Shown: positions 1 through 11,955, counted from the stretch's first letter. The stretch: DNA of 64,000 nt from Zygnema cylindricum (GCA_037447655.1 JBBHKE010002290.1:65001-129000); one strand, 5' to 3'. A program made the numbers and translations. Notes: generated by a model not told the origin, from the letters alone.

Positions 1-110
1 GTTTTAAAGGAAACGGAGGAAAGTTTCACTGAAAGATTCATTGGTTTTTCCTTTACCAGTTCGAGAAATATTCTGGTACAAGCTTTAAATTTACCTATAT
101 TGGTTTGCAG

Positions 111-2252
111 GGTGAAATGGGACATATTCTCGTTCGACATGAATGGGGAAACGAAATTGTGGACGAGAATGCACCTTTGCCGGGCGAAAAGGTGAGACCT
201 TTTTAGTTTTTTTCTTTGAGTTAAGTTCATTTTTTATTTTTTATAGGGCCAGGTGCAAATAGAGACACTATGTTGTAGCTGAAGGCTTGAAAATTCTGGT
301 GTGGAATTGTTTTTTGTGCTTGTGGGTAAAATGTAAATTCAGGAGTAAATGTAAGAAGGTCGTTTTTGATGGGGAAAAATGTTTGGGTGGGTTAAACTCA
401 TAGGTTATACATAAACCAGGAAAGGGTGCCTTTTTCGGAACTGATCTTCATCAGTTTTTACTGTAAGTTTCCATTACTACTCCTGCTTAACCTGTCTTAC
501 AGAAATTGCTTCGTACAGTCTGCTCTATAAGTCAATTGGACCTTTCACATTTTTATTTTTTTTTGTTCACCTTTACTAGGTTTACGCTTCTTCAAAACTA
601 ATGGTTTTTCAGTGGTTTTTTTAGGGTAATGTAATATTTACTTTCAACCCACCTTCTGATTTGGGAACAAATCCGTTTACTTGTGTAAAAGCAAAATCTT
701 GAGTAAATGCTGGCAGACTGCTTATGGCTATTAAAATTATTTTTTTAGGCACTCAAAGGCAAATTTCTTATGTGATAGTTCTGTTTTCATTTTATTGCAA
801 CATCTCGATTGAAATGTGAGAGATTCTTGCCTTTCAATTGGTCCCCTCCGAAGGAAATCCAACCAATTGTGACGGAGTTTAATCACATTCATTGACCAGA
901 AAACGTTGAACTCTAATAGTGTGGAGTGGTGTTCAGTAGATGTGACTACTGTAGCAGAAGAAAGCATCTCAAGTGGGTAGAATTCTTGGTTCTTCAAAAA
1001 CTCGGCCAATGTCAATGTCAAGTAAATTTCAGTGTGGAGGATTGAATGGATGGGAACAGCCGGCAAACTGTGAATAATGATTTTGGTGTTTAGAATCTGT
1101 ATGCGTTTTAGAAGGCATTGGACTGTCAAACTGTACACCTCTGAGTGGTTTCCTGCATCGAGATAAAGTATGAGGCATCACGATTTCTCGCTTTACAAGT
1201 ACATCGTGAATCATTATCAGCGTTGTAACAATATTCCGTCCCGGTTTTTCTTGCCCTCTGAACACAAAATAGCTCTATTAATTCTATTGGTTTTTTCTTT
1301 ACGCTAATTTCTTTTGCCGTTCACAATTGTACATGTCATCTGGATCGGAAATAGAAATCATTCACACTACAACAGTCTTGATACTAATTGTTTCTTAACG
1401 CTAATAGCGGTTCACGGAGTAGCAATCGAAGCCCTTATTATCATGTCCAATGTACAAATTAGGAGTATGATACGATAGGATGTGGTATATACAATGTATG
1501 ATAATATATGCTGTATAATATGACACGATAGAATGCAATGCAATTTGATGTTTTACGATACGATATGATATGACAATGTGATAAAGACAATTTGGTTACT
1601 GCTGTTTGCAGAGAAAAGGGAATCACTCATCTTCTTTTTGCGGGAGTCACAACCGAAGTTTGTGTTCAGACAAGTATGCGCGAAGCAACAGATCGAGGTT
1701 TTGAGTGTCTTATAGTCGAGGATTGTACCGAATCGTACTTTCCCCATTTCAAGTCGATGACTCTGGAAATTCTCATTGCTCAGGTGAGTACTGTTTTTGT
1801 TTGGGGTATGGTGGAAATCATCTTTTTCTCGACTCTTGAGGATTTCTTCTGACCTGAGTATTGTTTTATGGTCTCTGTAGCGCTCTTTTTAACATGATTA
1901 TAGTGTAGACCACTCTGTTTTGGAACTAAGCTGAATTGATAGTTTTTATATCAAAATCAAAATTATGAGATTAATAAAGATATGAGTCCAATGTGGGCCG
2001 CATTTGAATTAAAAACGTCTTGTAATGTGCATTTGTATCTTCGTTTTGCAAAGAAACATGGCAACTAGACTGATTTGATGGTATTGTAGCTTTGCGGAAA
2101 AAAAACAAAAATGGTAACCTCTGCAGTAATCGATGTGTACTGACAAGATTAATAATGGATGGTGGGACAATTAGGGTGCTATTGTGGGTTGGTGTGCCAC
2201 TGCGAGGCAGATTAAGGAGGCTTTGGAAGGCATGTTAGGATCTAAAGATTGA
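111..2252 (+). CDS. Isochorismatase-family cysteine hydrolase, C-terminal part, four exons
   Basis: Spliced gene cut by the left window edge. Exons 111-191, 404-462, 1612-1783 and 2175-2252 (stop TGA 2250-2252) join in frame through GT-AG introns of 212, 1149 and 391 bp; the second junction splits a codon and the phases agree. The joined frame gives 129 residues, roughly the C-terminal two thirds of a protein of this fold. Visible family blocks in order: [12 protein letters not shown] and LPGEK (exon 1), [12 protein letters not shown] with the conserved lysine (exon 2), [21 protein letters not shown] split over the family's nucleophilic cysteine (exon 3), and GAIVGW (exon 4). The catalytic aspartate lies upstream, outside the window. 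Known relatives hydrolyse amide C-N bonds (biuret, ureidoacrylate, isochorismate-like substrates); the LPGE...KPGKG spacing is closest to the biuret/ureidoacrylate amidohydrolase branch, but the substrate cannot be assigned. Odd point: a histidine stands where relatives usually have aspartate just before KPGKG. Confidence 0.88.
1440..1580. repeat. Degenerate TATGATACGATA-type AT-rich repeat in intron 2
   Basis: The end of intron 2 of the hydrolase gene is a run of imperfect units such as TATGATACGATA, TGTATAATATGACACGATAG and ACGATACGATATGATATGAC. It is a simple-sequence tract lying close to the splice acceptor at 1610-1611. No coding meaning is seen. Confidence 0.55.
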
Positions 2253-4976
2253 TGGTAAGCAATATGGAAGTTCTAATATATTGCATCTTCTTAATTTAGA
2301 ATATGTATCGCGTTCCGGTATGTTACTCGTGTTGTCTCGCTATGCATCTATATTACGTTTGTCGATGCCGTATTGTACACGATAAAAATTCTTTATGCGT
2401 GATAACACGATACAGGATATATATATGCACACGTACTGTACCTGTACTTTAGCACCTGTCGACAGAGAAAAAGCAAAATGAACATAAACAACTAACAAAA
2501 AAACGTCAACAGTAAAATATCTGCGTAGCACCAGTCATTGCTCAGTAATGATTGGATTGAAAGTAATGTCACTACAAAACCCTCTGGATATGAAATAGTA
2601 CTGTAGCCGCGTCGACATATAATCGGACGGTTTTTAATTTACCTATGTGTTTTCTGTATTATGAGCATCGTGTCCAATATCACTCACGACACGGAAAAAG
2701 TTAGCATTGTATGGAGGGCAATTCCTGTATTGAGAAAATGCTCTCCATCCAATTCATTAGGAAGTTACACTTTGACTTTGTAGTTTGTTGTAAGTTCCGG
2801 AGTATTTTTTTTGCACATGTTTGTTAAACTATTATATTTCTTTTCTGTTTGTTTCAAGATAGTGAAATTCACCTGATTCTTTATTGATTGTATTGATTTG
2901 CATATTGGCTCAAAACGAAAACCTTCAGATAACCGTTTTTGGAGGTGTGGAAAAAAAAACAAAGTAATCGCACTTGTCTTTCGTTTAAAGTTTCTTTGCT
3001 TTTGTTCCATATTGGATGTTTTCTTTTTCTACACCAAGGAAAATGGTACTTTCTCGAGTTTTCTTTTTTGTTCTTTTTTTTTCCATTGCTAAAATAATTT
3101 TCTGACTCACGCAACACAGGTCAATTAATTTGGCGTCAAAATATAAAAAGGAGTTTCTCAACCTTGGAGAAGGAAGGTAGAGAGGGATAGAAAAATAGAG
3201 AGGAGGAAAGAAGGAAGGAAAGGAAGAAGGAAAGAAAGAGGAAGGAAAGGAGGAAGAAAGGAAGAAAGGAAAACTTGAAAGGAAGGAGGAAAGAAAGATG
3301 CCTTTGGAGAAGGAAGGTAGAGAGGGAAAGGAAGAAAGAAAGATACCGTTGTGGCTCAAGAAGATGGAAGGTTTACCAAAATTCGCACACCCAGTTCCTA
3401 AAGTCATCCATTAAAATCAAGTAAAACCCTAAAAACTCCTAAAAAACCAGAAAAAAAATCCCTGTAAACCCTTAAAAACTCTATAATTCGATTTATGTTA
3501 TCACCTTGTGTTGAGTTTGGGTTTTCATGTGCAGTCATAGGAGAGGTAGGAGATAGATTTTTGAAGATAAAACGTTGACCTTTTGTCTTTTTTAGGTTTT
3601 AGTAGTTTTTCAATTTCTGGAAATTGTAGCAGAAGAAAAAATAGCATTTTATGGCCTTCTGTGTCGATAGTAGGAAAAAAAGGACCACAAAACTCACACA
3701 ACTTGTTTTTTTTTTTTTCTTCTTTAGTATTTATTGGCCACTGTTATGGTGTAGAATTGGTGAATAATTTAACCTGCGATTCTTTTTTGTGAGGGTCGCA
3801 GCAATTCCGCATTCCATGTCCTAATCTGAAACTAGCTTTAAGTTTACATTTCCGTTTGTTTTTCCGTATTTGGTTGCCGGACGGTTTTCCGTGTTCTAAA
3901 AGTTTATAAAACCACAATTTATTGCATGCGTTTGGCTTGTATTAAAAAAGTTGTCTTTTACAGTGTAAACTGCATTAGCGACGTTCTGTGGGTCTTAGTA
4001 GGTCTAAATGTGCGAAAACAATTGGAAACATTATATGTGGTTTACCCTATAATATCTGCGCGTTGTACTGTAAAATCTGCATATAGTATGAAGCAGTGTC
4101 CATATCGTTTCTAATTGCTTTCATACATCTGAGCTATGACTTAGTGTCACTAATGTAAGGTGGTTAAAGGGAAGAGAAAGGTCCGCCATTTGTAAATACA
4201 ATTGTCGTCGTCAATTCAATCTTGTACAATTTGTTTTGTTGATGTGCACGTGTATTTATGGAAAGCTTAATTTTTTTTTACAACAGTGAGCATATCAGCC
4301 GCGTTCTTTTGGAGTTTTTTGCTTTCGGTATTCACACACGTCCTATATATCACTTATGTCTGATCAAATTATAGGGAACATAACTAGTCAGGTTATATTG
4401 TTTCGGTGTGGAGCTTTTTATTGTGCCAACAAACTGTACAATGGAAACAGGCTCTCTCGTAGCATGTTACTATGTCATGAATGTCTATTAGGAGTAAAAA
4501 AGTATATTCACTGTTGGTGTTAACAATTCTATTTCCAGTCCAAATGACGTGGACCATTGAGAACCATGAGAAGACTTAGCGCTAAAGGAAAGAATACACG
4601 GAATTACTAATTTCTCCAGAGGGCAAAAAACACTAGGACATAATTAGTTTTAATAATAATGACGATTCACGCAGTACTACAGTGTGCTGTTGGAAAAAAA
4701 ATATTAACAGCATACACAAATAGCGTGGGTAAGCTACAAAGGTTTGATTGATTTGGACGCTTCCTGATATCGGTTGGGGGCGCCTACATTTTTATTGGCA
4801 TCGATCTGGCTATTCAATTTTGAATTTTGTGACGGAGGAGATTAGGGTTATCTCCGATACGGAATAGAGAGGATTTTTTTTACATTTGAATACTTGATGG
4901 CCACAATCTCGCCGAGGGTGACAATGGTCAATTTTCAGTTTTTCACAGCATCGTTCAGCATAAAAATCCGTTACTG
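2253..4976. other. Intergenic stretch without recognised gene
   Basis: No reading frame here shows a recognisable domain or a plausible splice pattern. It contains AT-rich DNA, one long purine tract and a short AAACCCTAAAA-type run (about 3424-3483). The longest frames come from the low-complexity tract. Confidence 0.6.
3160..3345. repeat. Purine-rich (GGAAA/GGAAGA) low-complexity tract
   Basis: About 185 bp of almost uninterrupted purines on the plus strand (AAGGAAGG, GAGGAAAG units). The segment GGAGAAGGAAGGTAGAGAGGG occurs twice (about 3165 and 3306), indicating internal duplication. Serine/phenylalanine-rich translations of the opposite strand are artefacts of this composition. Confidence 0.8.
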
Positions 4977-5168
4977 TACACCGTGTATCGCTATTAGTAG
5001 TGTTGGGTATCGGGTAAATTCATATCGCGATAATCTCGATATTCGATATATCGAATATCGATTGAGCAGGATCCTCGATATATCGTACCGAGACCAACAT
5101 AATTTATCGCGATATAAATCGCGATATATATTATTTTTTAAATTTATTTTTTTTATTTTTTTATTTAA

Positions 5169-5874
5169 GAGCGTTGTTCCATTAGGCGCTCTCTGTAAAC
5201 GTCAAAAATTCGTTTACTGAGGCGATCGTTCCATTGTGTCGGGCCAGTAACCAACATTTGTTTTGCGTGGCACATTTTGATTGGTTCACGTAATAGATGA
5301 ATACGATTCTGGTAATCTTCAAAGAATCTCTGAGAGCAAATTGTGACCACATATTTGTACCAGCGAAAGGTAAAAAGTGACTTGTACGACGTATTGAATT
5401 AAATATGTACGGGCGGACGAAACGTAAGATATGTAAAAGCGTACGAAAATGTCAGAATGGTTAGTGGATACCAACATAAGCGTGAAACAATATCTTCCGT
5501 CAAAGATTTTCTTGCGGCTTCCGGTGGCCTCGTATCCTCCCTGGCGGAAGGCACATGTCATATGCGACGTGTACCCATCTGGTCGCGCGGTCGTCGTGGA
5601 TATTTGTTCACTTTTCCACGAGGCACGACGGTATTCGTTCAGGCGCTGAGAATTGACCTACTCCGGGTCACTTGTTGCAAACTGAAAGTGTCAGACGACG
5701 GCTTATCCGATAATGCATCCGACGGTCCACGTTTACGCCCATAAACGTGGAGAATCAAATCCCTCATTCAGTAGCCTTGTTTTTCTTACATTTTATTTTA
5801 TTTGGTACGGCACTGTACGAAACAGTACGGCTTTCAGTAAACAACGTCATTTTTCCCCTAATGGAACCTTGCCC
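5169..5874. mobile_element. PIF/Harbinger-like MITE, copy PH-A1 (706 bp)
   Basis: Left end GAGCGTTGTTCCATTAGG, right end CCTAATGGAACCTTGCCC (imperfect TIRs), flanked by TAA at 5166-5168 and 5875-5877. The paralogous hAT-1b has a single TAA at the equivalent place (near 42267), so the 3-bp duplication is real. A second copy of exactly the same length, differing by scattered substitutions, is at 33490-34195. Several frames are open but none has a recognisable domain. Confidence 0.88.
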
Positions 5875-6235
5875 TAATATGTTATTTTAGCGAAAAAGTC
5901 AAATTGTCTAATACGCCACGTACGCCGTGATTTTCGTTCCGTGACTTAAATGTAGACGTCGCAAAATGTAACCGACAAAAAAGTACTAATTCTGAAATTG
6001 TAATGATTAATTATTTGGGGTATGGTTACACGAGGAGGTCTTTGTAATAGTAAGAACAGTTTATGTATTACAGAGGCCTCGGGTACATCGCGTATCTTTT
6101 GTCAAAAAGTTTTACATACGTGTTCTGATATTAGTGGTTCCACGTAAGCTGACTACCAAATCTCAAAAATCATCGAATATCTGGAAACCGACCTTTTTCG
6201 GCTGGAAAATCGTACCTGCGTATGACGTACGTGTA

Positions 6236-7662
6236 CACCGCCAATCGTTATTAGCGTGTAAGTTTTTTTAGCGTATAAAAATAATTACCGTGGTGTACGC
6301 TATTTAAGAATTTGAAAATTTTGGAAAAAATCATACATTCTAATTGTTTGGTTATGGTAATTTGTAGTGTTGTGTATCGGTAAGGATTTGCCGATAACCG
6401 ATATGGGCCTTTTTTCGGGTATCCGATAATCGATATATTGGTACGATATATCGACATCGGTCTTATCGCCGATAAGTAGCTGATAATATCAGGTACTTAT
6501 CGGCGATAATGCCGATAACGATAACTATCGGCGATATCTGTACGGACCGTACAAACAAATGTACGGCCTGTACACTCAGCTGTACGACTTATTCCCCGGA
6601 CGTGTACAAGCACAGAAAGTACATAGATCTGTACGGTTTTGATACGGATCCTGTAAAAATGATGTACCTTTCACATCCGACGCCATGGCTTTGTCCCTTT
6701 ATTCCTTGAGATCCACTAGGGACCCGCCACGTGTCAATCTGTTGGCTTTTTTGGCAAAAGCTGCCAAAAGAGCCATTCCGGGATGCCGGCGCTCAAGCTG
6801 GCCCGTCCACTCGTGTTTTCTCATTCCAAGACGTCTGTTCGATTCCGGCGGCGCGCAGAATGTTATTTTGCGTCCGTTGTACTTTTGTGTCCGCCGTCCT
6901 TTTCGAGTTCCTTCACCAGTTTTTTAGTAAAATTATGTGCGTCGCCGTAAAATATTTGTTCAGTTAACCGGCCAACGTTTATGTGCTGCGCTTTCCGTAA
7001 TAAATTGCAGTTAAACGGTAACGGAACAGATTTTCATACGTGGCATGCCACGCTATATAAAGTCCATAAAATAATACAGTATGTTATAAAGTACTATTGT
7101 ATGCATACTATATATTTTTGAAGTTATCGCCGATATGGAATTTGTTGGTCCCAGACCGATATATCCGAATCTCTGACCGTTCGATAACCGATAACTATCG
7201 GTATCGGTGTTATCGCGATAAGTTTTTTACCGATACACAACACTAGTAATTTGGATCTTTGAAAAAAAAAATGTCGGTCGCAAACATGCTTACACTAATA
7301 TAGGTCTCCGTACAAAATCTGACAAATCGTACACAAATCGTACATTCACACGGTCGAAACGCGGATGTCGGACGAATATGTGGGAACTGGATTTTTTACG
7401 ACCTGGTTTTTTTTCCTTTTTAAAACGCACATTCTCATGCGTCGGCGGTTACTAAAACTAATTTATTGTAATTTTTAACTTAAAAATGTACATTTATGTA
7501 CGGTCTGACACTAACCGTACACAACTCTATTTAAGAGACAACGCACTGAAAATAACCCTAAATAGAATAAAGAAAAAAATAGAATGAACTACACTAATGG
7601 AGAATAAAAAAAAAAAAGCGGGACGGAATTAGTGTACACAACGCTAATAACGATTGTCGGTG
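6236..7662. mobile_element. TA-flanked TIR element T2 inside hAT-1a
   Basis: Left end CACCGCCAATCGTTATTAGCG, right end CGCTAATAACGATTGTCGGTG, TA at 6234-6235 and 7663-7664. hAT-1b has the uninterrupted sequence ATGTACTTCGCAAGTGTACC near 42625, an empty site showing that TA was duplicated on insertion. Without nested hAT-2a it is about 538 bp and is the same subfamily as T10 (42934-43493) in inverted orientation. Confidence 0.88.
6365..7245. mobile_element. hAT-like non-autonomous element hAT-2a (881 bp)
   Basis: Begins TAGTGTTGTGTATCGG and ends CCGATACACAACACTA, perfect 8-bp TSD GTAATTTG at 6357-6364 and 7246-7253. TIRs resemble, but differ from, those of hAT-1. Internally rich in GATAACCGATA/ TATCGGCGATA motifs near both ends. 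It is the innermost layer of the nest. No transposase frame. Confidence 0.9.
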
Positions 7663-8500
7663 TACTTCACAAGTGTACCTCGTCAATGTACCTCAGAGAT
7701 CTCCTTCACTCTGCTGACTTTCAGGAAAAAACCATATTTCTTTCCGGCAAAGATTTAACAGTCACTTTGTCCGAAATCACGAGACTTTGAAAACCTGTGG
7801 GATTTCTATTTTTTTATTTTTTTTAAGTCAATATATCCACGATACGATATATCGGCAATATATCGGAGATATATTTTGATGATTTGAAATTCGGTATATA
7901 TCGAAGTGATATATCGATTATCGGGTACCTGAAATTCGATATATATCGAATATCGATAAACGGTCCTCGATACCCAACTCTAGCTATTAGTGTTAATAAT
8001 ATTTTCGCCGCTTAAAACATCTTTTCACCGATTTTCAAATGGAGACCGACAATATGAAGGTGAAAATCTTGCCTTTCAATCGCAACAGTCAGATCCACAA
8101 TCGGACAAGCGTATACGGAAAAAATATGTTTTAAGTGGAAAAATAGACTTTTACACTACAGTACAGTAATAGCGATGCACGGTGTACTTTCGGCAACTTA
8201 AAAATGCCGGTATTGGTACACAGATTTTCTGTATGAGGCACAAAAAGACAAAAGGTCAAGTAAATGAGTGTTTTTTTTTTCGGTGGTAGGTGCTAATCAA
8301 TCTAACCGTTCGATATCCGTACTCATGACAGCCTGCCGAAACATGTCACTTAAAATTCATACGCCGAAGGGCCAAGACGAATGATGCCACGTTTTGCGTG
8401 AGATTGATTGTACTGACGGAAAAATCCTGACGTTTTGTCGTTATTTAAGTGACAAAAAACAGGGTAAGAACACCGTCAACTTCCATTGTCCAGTTTGAAG

Positions 8501-8811
8501 CATAGTTCAAAAGTAGGTGCAAGTACACCCATACAATATGCCTATTGTACGTAAAAAATACAATATACCCTTAAGACCCATATTGTATTGGCCTCAAAAT
8601 GAAATAAAATAGTAACAGGGTTGAGTTGCACATGGATCAAAAGAGAATTAAACGTCATGTCTAAATTTGAAAAAAAATCGGACAAAAAAGTCTTTTTCTG
8701 TGAGTTTTGGGCGACTTTTTATTTAAACCGTCAGATTTGGACGATCTGACGGTCGTTGATCAAAGTAGCCATCTAAGAAGATCACATGAAAAGCCCATAA
8801 CACAACTTACA
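8501..8811. mobile_element. Truncated hAT-like element e1
   Basis: Left end CATAGTTCAAAAGTAGGTG followed by the family's nested CAATATG palindromes and the GATCTGACGGTCGTTGATCAAAG-like block. The right TIR expected from copy e2 (29961-30323) is missing; similarity ends near 8811. Confidence 0.75.
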
Positions 8812-8959
8812 ATAGAACTTACGTCCGAGTTTTTTTTTTTTCCGGGTTATTTTTCACGCGGAATGTATTCCTACGCCGTGTCAGTTCGCTAAAAAAATTA
8901 TTTCGGCGGCGTGCACTGTACTATCATCATACGTCATATTCGTACGCTCGTTTAGGGGC

Positions 8960-9083
8960 TTAACTGCAAAAACTGCCACTTTCTAAATATGGCGGCAACC
9001 ATGGCGCGCCTTTGATCCTTACTCTCTTTCTTTAAAACAAAACTAAAATAGGGAAGTGAACTATTAATTACCTCTTTTCAACA
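8960..9083 (-). mobile_element. Fragment of a Copia-1 LTR
   Basis: 124 bp match the outer end of the Copia-1 LTR (TTAACTGCAAAAACTGCC through CTCTTTTCAACA), including the terminal bases. The rest of the LTR is absent, so the fragment is truncated internally. Confidence 0.9.
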
Positions 9084-9187
9084 ATGAACATGTGGATTAC
9101 AACTCTGCGCAATGGAACTTCGTTCAAATTGTAGCATTCTGTAATGTTGGCCGTACAATTACAGAATGTCCTAATGGAAATTCACCC
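9084..9187. mobile_element. Right-end fragment of Harbinger-like family PH-B
   Basis: Matches the right end of the full copy at 46911-47623 (ACTCTGCGCAATGGAACTT...GGCCGTACAATTAC) and ends in the TIR CTAATGGAAATTCACCC next to TTA (9188-9190). Its left part was lost at the junction with the LTR fragment. Confidence 0.75.
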
Positions 9188-9190
9188 TTA

Positions 9191-9306
9191 GAGTAAACTT
9201 CATGGTTGAAACAACTCTATCACATAAATTAGCGTTCATTACTCTAATTGTTTTTTTTAGTTTTTTTACTCTAACTTTTTCATTACTCTAATTACGATTG
9301 GCGGTG
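9191..9306. mobile_element. Right-end fragment of a TA-type TIR element
   Basis: Resembles the right part of T11 (CTCTATCACATAAATTAGCG...CTCTAATTACGATTGGCGGTG). The flanking TA is not preserved and the left end is not visible. Confidence 0.55.
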
Positions 9307-9311
9307 AACTG

Positions 9312-9788
9312 TACTGTGCTACACTAAAATATGAATTTCACGAAAGTACAGTTGTAAAATTTGTGAATAGTATGGAGTAAAATACACACCTAATGTTGAC
9401 GGTAGATTTACGTTTTGAACGTCAATATCATCGAGTCGCAAAATTGGCGTTATCCGCGTCACTCTGATACGCACACGACAAGTCACTTTAACCGTGGAAA
9501 CTCTCATTACTTATGGACCTTATGTTGACAAGCCAAACTATTTACGAAGGCTCAATCCTATCCTTTCAGCTCTTGAAAGTGGGGCGTCTACGATTAATTT
9601 CCCTTTTAGAGTCCTATTTTACCTCAAAATATTCCAAAATAATCAACAAAAATCTGCCACCTATTTGGGTTTTTCAACTCTGATGATGTTGATGCGGGTT
9701 TCGACCACTCGGTTAAACTTTTGAGAAGTACACGTAGAGGTACCAATCGTACTTATTTTACTTTTTACAAAAATGCTTTATTTTTTTG
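9312..9788. other. No recognised feature
   Basis: About 480 bp without a recognisable gene or element end. Confidence 0.4.
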
Positions 9789-9789
9789 T

Positions 9790-10367
9790 ATAGTTGTTCA
9801 AACCGCATTTTACGCACGATTCAAACGCATGAATTATACGTAGAATAGGAAAGAAATATTTGAAAAAATCGTTAAATCGTTAATGATTTTGTATCTGTAC
9901 TATTCCGTTCATGTAAACACATTTGAATTTGACATGTACCGCAGTTTGTACATTTCCCGTTAAATGAGCGCTAATCAATTGGCTTGACCGACAGTTTCAC
10001 TAACCACTCTCGTGGCGTCAGAATGGCAACTTTCTTGAAGATTCGTTTTCATGACGACTGCTTAAAAAAAAAAACGAAGAAGATGTTTGTGCAGATTTGC
10101 GCGCAAATAGTGTAAAACTGCAACGTCTCATTTCGTAAATATGCGTACATTCTCGGTACAATTTTGCACATTTCTGTGAAATTTATGTTCAGTTTACCGA
10201 ACAGACTAATAAGGGCAACGTAACATTTTGTCAACGTTCGTACATTTGCGTAAAAAATCATACATTCCCCGTAAAATACCATACATCTAGGAAATTTCCT
10301 GTTCAGTTTACCAAACAGAAAGTACTCCGCGTTCTTTTGCGATTTTTTCAAAAATCACGTATTATAC
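9790..10367. mobile_element. Truncated hAT-like element f1
   Basis: Starts ATAGTTGTTCAAACCGC and follows the order of motifs of f2 and f3 (TTGAAAAAATCGTTAAATCG, CCGCAGTTTGTACATTTCC, repeated CAGTTTACCGAACAGAAAGTA). It is cut at 10367, exactly where a Harbinger-like left end (with TTA) begins, so it was probably split by that insertion. Confidence 0.72.
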
Positions 10368-10370
10368 TTA

Positions 10371-10740
10371 GGGCGAAGTTCCATTAGACAGAAAGTGAGG
10401 TTGTTTATTGAAATTTGGACCTCTTTGTACTACGCCGTACCTCTTATTTTGTCTTTATCCGGAAAACAACATTACAGTGAATCTTGCCAATATTCTCCAA
10501 AAGTCTAGAAGTTAACAATGACCGTTGGATATTTTTTCTCGAATCATTCGCTTCGAAAGTTTATGAAATTGGTGATGTACCTCGCGAGGTACATCACCAA
10601 TTACATAAAAAAATTGAGCCGTGACAAGTTGGATAATGAGCATACGTGTCAAGATGGCAACCAACGGAAATCATAAAATTTCGCACACGATATACACATT
10701 CAAAAATCCAACAGAAAATACAAACGAAATCTCGTAACTG
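10371..10740. mobile_element. Left-end fragment of Harbinger-like family PH-B
   Basis: Begins GGGCGAAGTTCCATTAGAC after TTA (10368-10370) and runs parallel to 46911-47280, including GATGTACCTCGCGAGGTACATC, a perfect palindrome. Similarity stops near 10740; the right end is missing. Confidence 0.78.
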
Positions 10741-11056
10741 TGACGGTAATAGTGGATCGAACTTGTTCGTAAATGGGTATTTAAGTGTTACGAATATAGT
10801 GTTTTGAATTTGATAGTCGTCCGCTAAAGAATCGTATGATTTGGGGTTGTATTTTAAAAGATATAATGATTGGTGTATTTAGGCGACAACGCGAGGTCAA
10901 AATAACTAATGGGTGTTCATTGTTACGAGTTAAGGGTCAAACTAGCCGCGGAATTTAGGGCGTACGTTTATAAAGTACCAAACGAAATCAATATTTCGTT
11001 AGGTACGCACAATGGTTCGTTTCGTACAATTTTTAGTACCAAACGTCACTTTCACT

Positions 11057-11225
11057 CATAGTTGTTCAAAACGTATTTTACACACGTTTCGAACGCGCGT
11101 ACAATACGTAGAAACTGGAGAGGTCGATTTGAAAAAAACGTTAATAAATTTTTTTCCGTACAAAACCGTACATTTTAAAAAAATTGAATTGAGCATGTAC
11201 CGCAGTTTGTACGCTTTCTGTTAAA
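11057..11225. mobile_element. Left-end fragment of an f-type hAT-like element
   Basis: Begins CATAGTTGTTCAAAACG and keeps the family order of motifs to about 11225, then diverges. Confidence 0.65.
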
Positions 11226-11307
11226 TGAGGGGTGAAAAACATTATCTAAGTAAATTATTATCACACTCTACGCATGCATCGACATCAACTAGTTAAGGAA
11301 GACTGTA

Positions 11308-11845
11308 CACCGCGCATCGTTATTAGTGTAAACGACAATAATTTGGGTTCTTAAAATTTTGATTTTTTTCCTCAAATAGGATACATGATTTTAATTTTTC
11401 CTTGACGTTAATTAAGGTACCGTACAAAATAGCGTAAAGGACGAATTACAATAATATCCAAATAGTGTGGTGTACGGTCGATGTCAGACCGTACATAAAT
11501 GTACCTTTTCAAGTGAAAATTTTACAAAAAATAAGTTAAATCAGACGCGCACGCATAGGATCGTGCGCTAAAAAAACGGGATTATTCTGACACGTAAATT
11601 AGTCTTACATGTACGGATATTTAAATTTAACGACGACGTACGATTTTTAATATTTTGTATAGATACATATATTAGTGTATATAATCGTACAGCGAATATT
11701 CCATTTTTGTTGTTCCCAAATTAGCATAAACGCCAAAATTAGAATACACCTTTTAAAAAAAAAAAAAAAATCTTAATTAGCGTCAATGACGGTATATTTA
11801 CTTCCACACTATTTAAACTTTGACACTAATAACGATGCGCGGTGT
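11308..11845. mobile_element. TA-flanked TIR element T3
   Basis: Left end CACCGCGCATCGTTATTAGTG after TA 11306-11307; right end CACTAATAACGATGCGCGGTG reaches 11844, and the next base abuts the assembly gap. Same subfamily as 32910-33447, in reverse orientation. Non-coding. Confidence 0.85.
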
Positions 11846-11855
11846 NNNNNNNNNN
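11846..11855. other. Assembly gap (10 N)
   Basis: Ten undetermined bases at the right edge of T3. The true distance across the gap is unknown. Confidence 1.
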
Positions 11856-11955
11856 TATATAGCCAGACCCTGGTTGTTTAAGGTATAGCCGCTATTGAAT
11901 TTTTTATATATCATACGTATGTTATCATGAAATATTGTATGACATAATAAAATAG

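Larger units (their letters stand above)
4998..7982. mobile_element. hAT-like non-autonomous element hAT-1a
   Basis: Begins TAGTGTTGGGTATCG and ends CGATACCCAACTCTA, with a perfect 8-bp target-site duplication GCTATTAG at 4990-4997 and 7983-7990. An 8-bp TSD and TA-G-terminal TIRs fit hAT. Subterminal DNA is dense in CGATAT/ATATCG palindromes. It lacks any transposase frame. It hosts a Harbinger-like element (5169-5874) and TA element T2 (6236-7662); without these it is about 850 bp, like copy hAT-1b at 42100. Confidence 0.88.
4979..8184. mobile_element. TA-flanked TIR element T1 (outer shell of a four-level nest)
   Basis: Ends CACCGTGTATCGCTATTAG (left) and its complement CTAATAGCGATGCACGGTG-like right end at about 8166-8184, flanked by TA at 4977-4978 and 8185-8186. 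TA duplication and short TIRs fit the Tc1/mariner superfamily or a MITE derived from it. Removing the inserted hAT-1a and one TSD copy leaves about 213 bp, matching the size and sequence of related copies T7, T8 and T9. No coding capacity. Confidence 0.8.

Noticed and set aside
2985-3407. 140-residue Ser/Phe-rich frame on the minus strand
   Set aside because: Arises from the purine tract at 3160-3345; no domain, no conserved start.
5449-5744. Overlapping frames in PH-A1, conserved in PH-A2 (33770-34065)
   Set aside because: Conservation follows from near-identity of two recent MITE copies; two frames are open together and neither resembles a transposase or Myb-like protein.
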